A stretch of DNA of 64,000 bases from Acidobacteriota bacterium. Its GTDB lineage: Bacteria > Acidobacteriota > Thermoanaerobaculia > Multivoradales > JBCCEF01. The translations under genes and the position numbers were made by a program. The notes beneath the pieces were generated by a model. The model was not told where the DNA came from. It ran no database searches and saw only the letters and a list, made by a program, of their open reading frames with translations. Below are positions 61,258 to 64,000 of this stretch, piece by piece; the first letter of the stretch is position 1; the number at the start of each line of letters is the position of its first letter. The stretch covers positions 1 to 64,000 of the forward strand of contig JBCCEF010000004.1 of assembly GCA_039030395.1 (NCBI GenBank), written 5' to 3'.

Positions 61258-61398
61258 CAGGACTGAGAAAGTCGGACATGGTTTCTCTCAGTCCTGCTAG
61301 CTATTCGTTTCAGGGGGCTTGGCGCCCCCCTCGCCGCGAGGCGGCTCACCCCCGTCCTCGGCGAGTCGTTGCCCCGCCGCCGAGCCCTTCCGGGCTCG
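61252..61398 (-). repeat. Dispersed structured repeat, copy 6
   Basis: A long, almost perfect hairpin (arms AGCTAGCAGGACTGAGA at 61252-61268 and the complement ending at 61302) contains the stop codon of the WG-repeat gene. The core follows in minus orientation (61395-61311): GAGCCC/GGGC stem, GGCGGCG, GACGGGGGTGAGCC, variable hairpin GCCGC/GCGGC, then GGGGGGCGCCAAGCCCCCT. It matches the order in copies 1 and 4 relative to the adjacent gene end. Confidence 0.78.
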
Positions 61399-61455
61399 GT
61401 CGCGGCACAGTGCACTCGGCACTCTGCTAGGGAGGGCGGATTGCAAGGGGAAGTT

Positions 61456-62412
61456 TTGAGAGCAAAGCGATATGCGGTTTGGGTTCTGCTCGGGTTGGCG
61501 ATGGCCACGGCGGCTTTCCCTCAGCCGGGGGAAGCCGTGCCGCAGCTGCTGGTGGAAAGCCCTGAGCGCTACGAGCGCCAGGCGGAGCGCATTCGGGACT
61601 TCGATCCGGAGCGGATGACGGTGGCGATGCGCCTGGTCGGTTTGGAGCAGCCCGGGCCGCCGATCCGGGTGATCCTGGCGCCGGAGGGTTCGCCGGAGGC
61701 GCGGGCGGTGCGCGACTGGGTGGCCGGTTACGCGGTGGGAGCCGACGGGCCGATCGTGCTCTTTCCGGCCCGCAGCCCGAGCTACCCGGACAGTTCCCTC
61801 GAGGAACTGATGCACCACGAGGTGGCGCACATTCTGATCTCTCGAGCCGCCGCCGGACGGCCGGTGCCGCGCTGGTTTCACGAGGGGGTGGCGATGGCCG
61901 CCGGCAGCGCCTGGAACCTGGGCGACAGCTCGCGCTTTTCCCTCGACGTGCTGCGCCGCGGCCGCACGCCGCTGGCGCGGGTCGATCGACTGTTCGCCGG
62001 CGGAGGCGCCGCGGCCTCCCGCGCCTACGCCGTTTCCGGGGCTTTCGTGGAACACCTGAGGGGACGCCATGGCCCGTGGGTCACCGGCGAAATCCTTTCG
62101 CGCATGGGAGCCGGCGCCAGCTTCGAGAACGCTTTCCAGTCGGCGACCGGCGACACCGTGCAGGAGGCCGAGGAGGTCTTCTGGCGGCGCCAGACTTTCT
62201 GGCGCCGGTGGGTGCCCTTCCTGACCAGCGGCACGGCCTTGTGGCTCGGCATCACCCTGCTGGCGCTGCTGGCCTTTCGGCGCCGCAAGCAACGCGACGA
62301 GGCGATGGCCGAGCGCTGGGAGCGGGAAGACCGCTGGCGCCAGCCGGACCCGTCCCCTCGACCGCACCGGACGTTCCCGAAGCCGACCGATCCGGACTCT
62401 TTGGTCAATTGA
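61456..62412 (+). CDS. Membrane-anchored gluzincin (peptidase MA-like)
   Basis: 318 residues. Signal peptide (YAVWVLLGLAMATAAF), then a periplasmic domain with LEELMHHEVAHILI (HExxH, His121 and His125) and the third zinc ligand Glu143 in RWFHEGVAMAAG, the arrangement of the peptidase MA family. A C-terminal membrane helix (SGTALWLGITLLALLAFR) and a basic cytosolic tail follow. The start is a TTG with AGGGGAAG just upstream; an earlier TTG five codons before is less well spaced. Substrate unknown, probably envelope protein. Confidence 0.83.
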   Translation: MRAKRYAVWVLLGLAMATAAFPQPGEAVPQLLVESPERYERQAERIRDFDPERMTVAMRLVGLEQPGPPIRVILAPEGSPEARAVRDWVAGYAVGADGPIVLFPARSPSYPDSSLEELMHHEVAHILISRAAAGRPVPRWFHEGVAMAAGSAWNLGDSSRFSLDVLRRGRTPLARVDRLFAGGGAAASRAYAVSGAFVEHLRGRHGPWVTGEILSRMGAGASFENAFQSATGDTVQEAEEVFWRRQTFWRRWVPFLTSGTALWLGITLLALLAFRRRKQRDEAMAERWEREDRWRQPDPSPRPHRTFPKPTDPDSLVN

Positions 62413-62507
62413 TCCGGTCGCCGGATCCGTACACTGCGACGAGCGCACCTCTGGACGCTGATCCCGCCGGTCGCTGGAGACCGGTTTTCTTGAATAGGTA
62501 GAACTCC

Positions 62508-63893
62508 ATGGAACGAGAGCGACGAAAGAAGAACTCCCTGCGGCGTTTCCTCGCCGTGTTGATCTTGCTGGTATTGGTCTTCTGCGGTCTGGCGATGTTT
62601 CGGGTCGGCGGCGAGCCGTCCGTCTCGATGACGCCGGAGATGCCCGGCATCGGCCGCGCCACGCCGGTCACGGTGCGCCTCGCGGAGCCCCGCCGTGGAC
62701 TCTACCGGGCGCGGGTCGAGCTGGTGCAGGAGGATCGCACCTTTCCGGTGACGGAGAAGACCTGGCGGCCGCAGCCGGCCTGGAAGCCGTGGGGCGCCAA
62801 GACGGCGGAGGATCTTCTGGCCTTCGAAGTGGGGGGCGACACCGTCGAGGAGCTGAAGTCCGGCCGGGCGAGTTTGCGGGTAATCGCCGAGCGCGCCGAT
62901 AGCTGGCTGCGTCGGCCGCAGCCGGTGGTGGCGGAGATGACCCTGCCGGTGCGCCTCTCGCCGCCCACCATCGGGGTGATTTCCAGCCAGCACAACGTGC
63001 AGCAGGGCGGCAGCGGGGTGGTGGTCTACCGCCTCGGTGAAGGCGCCACCGAGAGCGGTGTGGCGGCCGGTGAGCGTTGGTTTCCGGGCTTTCCGCTGCC
63101 CGGCGGCGGCGGTGACTACTTCGCCCTTTACGGGTTGCCCTACGACCTGGATGACTCGATGGCCGTCACTCTGGTCGTCCAGGATGATGTTGGCAACCGC
63201 GCCGAGCGGCGCTTTCTCGATACCTTCGCCCCCAAGCCCGTCGCTCAGGGCACCATCCGCCTGAGTGACGACTTCATGACGCGGGTGGTGCCGGAGATTC
63301 TCGCCAAGACGCCGTCCGTGCGGGCCGGCGAGACGGTGCTCGACAGCTACCTGGCGATCAACGGCGAGCTGCGTAAGGAGAACCGACGCTGGCTGGTGGA
63401 GCTGGCCGCCGAGTCCGCGAAGGAGTTTCTGTGGAGCGAGCCCTTCTTGCCGATGAAGAACGCCCAGGTCATGTCGCCCTTCGCGGTGCGCCGCACCTAC
63501 ACCTACAACGGCGAGCCGGTGGACACCCAGTACCACTTGGGATTCGACCTCGCCTCGGTGCGGCGGGCGCCGATCGAGGCGGCCAACGCCGGGGTGGTGG
63601 TGGCGGCGCGTTTCGTCGGCATCTACGGCAACGTGGTGGTGGTCGATCACGGCTACGGCCTGATGACCCTCTATGCGCACCTGTCGTCAACGGAGGTGGA
63701 AGAAGGCGAGCGGGTAGAGCGCGGCCAGGTGCTCGGGCGGAGCGGTGAAACGGGCCTGGCCGGCGGCGATCACCTGCACTTCGGCATCTTGATCCAGGGT
63801 ATGCCCGTCACGCCGGTGGAGTGGTGGGACCGCCAGTGGATCCGCGACCGCTTCGCCGCCAAGCTGGGCGAGGCGTTTTCCTACCAGGACTGA
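62508..63893 (+). CDS. Membrane-anchored M23 (LytM-type) peptidase
   Basis: 461 residues. One N-terminal transmembrane helix (FLAVLILLVLVFCGLAMF, residues 14-31), an immunoglobulin-like periplasmic region (about 40-320) and a C-terminal M23 domain (about 325-450). The zinc ligands are visible in TQYHLGFDLAS (HxxxD) and GDHLHFGILIQG (HxH), with YAHL before the second motif. All catalytic residues are present, so it should cleave peptidoglycan cross-links rather than act as an EnvC-type degenerate factor. It probably forms an envelope set with the preceding MA-like peptidase, 95 bp upstream. Confidence 0.92.
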   Translation: MERERRKKNSLRRFLAVLILLVLVFCGLAMFRVGGEPSVSMTPEMPGIGRATPVTVRLAEPRRGLYRARVELVQEDRTFPVTEKTWRPQPAWKPWGAKTAEDLLAFEVGGDTVEELKSGRASLRVIAERADSWLRRPQPVVAEMTLPVRLSPPTIGVISSQHNVQQGGSGVVVYRLGEGATESGVAAGERWFPGFPLPGGGGDYFALYGLPYDLDDSMAVTLVVQDDVGNRAERRFLDTFAPKPVAQGTIRLSDDFMTRVVPEILAKTPSVRAGETVLDSYLAINGELRKENRRWLVELAAESAKEFLWSEPFLPMKNAQVMSPFAVRRTYTYNGEPVDTQYHLGFDLASVRRAPIEAANAGVVVAARFVGIYGNVVVVDHGYGLMTLYAHLSSTEVEEGERVERGQVLGRSGETGLAGGDHLHFGILIQGMPVTPVEWWDRQWIRDRFAAKLGEAFSYQD

Positions 63894-63898
63894 CCCCC

Positions 63899-64000
63899 AT
63901 GAGAATCGTCTCCCTCGCCTGCTCGAACACCGAGATCGTCTGCGCCCTCGGTTGCGGCGACCGGTTGGTCGGGGTGGACGACCACTCGGACTTTCCGGCG
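63899..64000 (+). CDS. BtuF-like cobalamin/siderophore-binding protein, partial at right edge
   Basis: Thirty-four codons are present. The N-terminus reads RIVSLACSNTEIVCALGCGD and then RLVGVDDHSDFP, the start of a periplasmic-binding-protein helical-backbone domain (BtuF/FhuD/FepB superfamily; usual form RIVSLxPSxTExLxALGxGD). No signal peptide precedes it, as in cytosolic 'cobalamin-binding protein' members. It begins 5 bp after the M23 gene. Confidence 0.75.
   Translation, partial: MRIVSLACSNTEIVCALGCGDRLVGVDDHSDFPA

Noticed and set aside
1-64000. CRISPR array, prophage or transposon
   Set aside because: No regularly spaced direct repeats, cas genes, integrase, transposase or phage structural genes were found.

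Overview
This is GC-rich DNA with dense bacterial gene packing and no rRNA, tRNA, CRISPR array or insertion sequence that I can recognise. The gene content suggests an Acidobacteriota-type genome, perhaps a Thermoanaerobaculia relative (inference, moderate confidence). It includes an Oar-like TonB-dependent receptor with an N-terminal carboxypeptidase-regulatory-like domain, a CRTAC1/ASPIC-UnbV surface protein, an ECF sigma factor with a CHAT-TPR protein, and a secreted FnIII metallopeptidase ending in a DGFESGD-type tail. No single marker in the window settles the taxonomy.

Layout. 0-0.5 kb: two tandem hairpins and doubtful small frames. 0.6-8.3 kb (minus): a signalling block of ECF sigma factor, membrane anti-sigma-like protein, TPR-CHAT putative protease, a 96-aa protein, a Hanks-type kinase and an EAL phosphodiesterase. 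8.4-11.6 kb (plus): dinB, a NicO-type metal transporter and an AI-2E family permease. 11.8-19.2 kb (minus): an S4 protein, a DUF3667-ankyrin fusion, an AlkD-like glycosylase, a LamG secreted protein, a SEC-C methionine aminopeptidase, typA and a DUF1499 protein. 19.3-24.8 kb: an aminotransferase, a 3-hydroxyacyl-CoA dehydrogenase with a ferritin-like protein, an ArsR regulator, a UPF0173 hydrolase and infC. 25-30.1 kb: a Mn/Zn/Fe-type ABC importer operon divergent from a DtxR/MntR regulator. 30.2-31.9 kb: tryptophan 2,3-dioxygenase followed by a histone-deacetylase-like hydrolase. 32.1-39.6 kb: a secreted TPR protein, the TonB receptor and a Band7/phosphodiesterase/TPR fusion. 39.6-47.6 kb: OsmC, a large metallopeptidase, CRTAC1-like, VOC and a cysteine/cystathionine synthase. 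47.6-54.4 kb (minus): a 1006-aa orphan protein, a GH113-like lipoprotein and a ChvG/ChvI-like two-component system. 54.6-60 kb: two paralogous membrane proteins and two VapBC-type toxin-antitoxin loci flanking a dehydratase, a DoxX-like protein and gluQRS. 60.2-64 kb: a WG-repeat lipoprotein, two membrane-associated peptidases and a partial BtuF-like protein.

The most unusual signals are these: (1) a dispersed, structured intergenic repeat of about 100-180 bp in at least six copies, with hairpins whose sequence changes while pairing is kept, usually abutting or overlapping the stop codon of a neighbouring gene; (2) the sigma/anti-sigma/TPR-CHAT/small-protein cluster, whose logic resembles protease-controlled sigma release; (3) infC apparently starting at an AUC codon; (4) a recurring TANNNT -10 element placed 6-9 nt before start codons, which implies frequent leaderless mRNAs; and (5) a 31-bp palindrome containing the start codon of a vapB-type gene.
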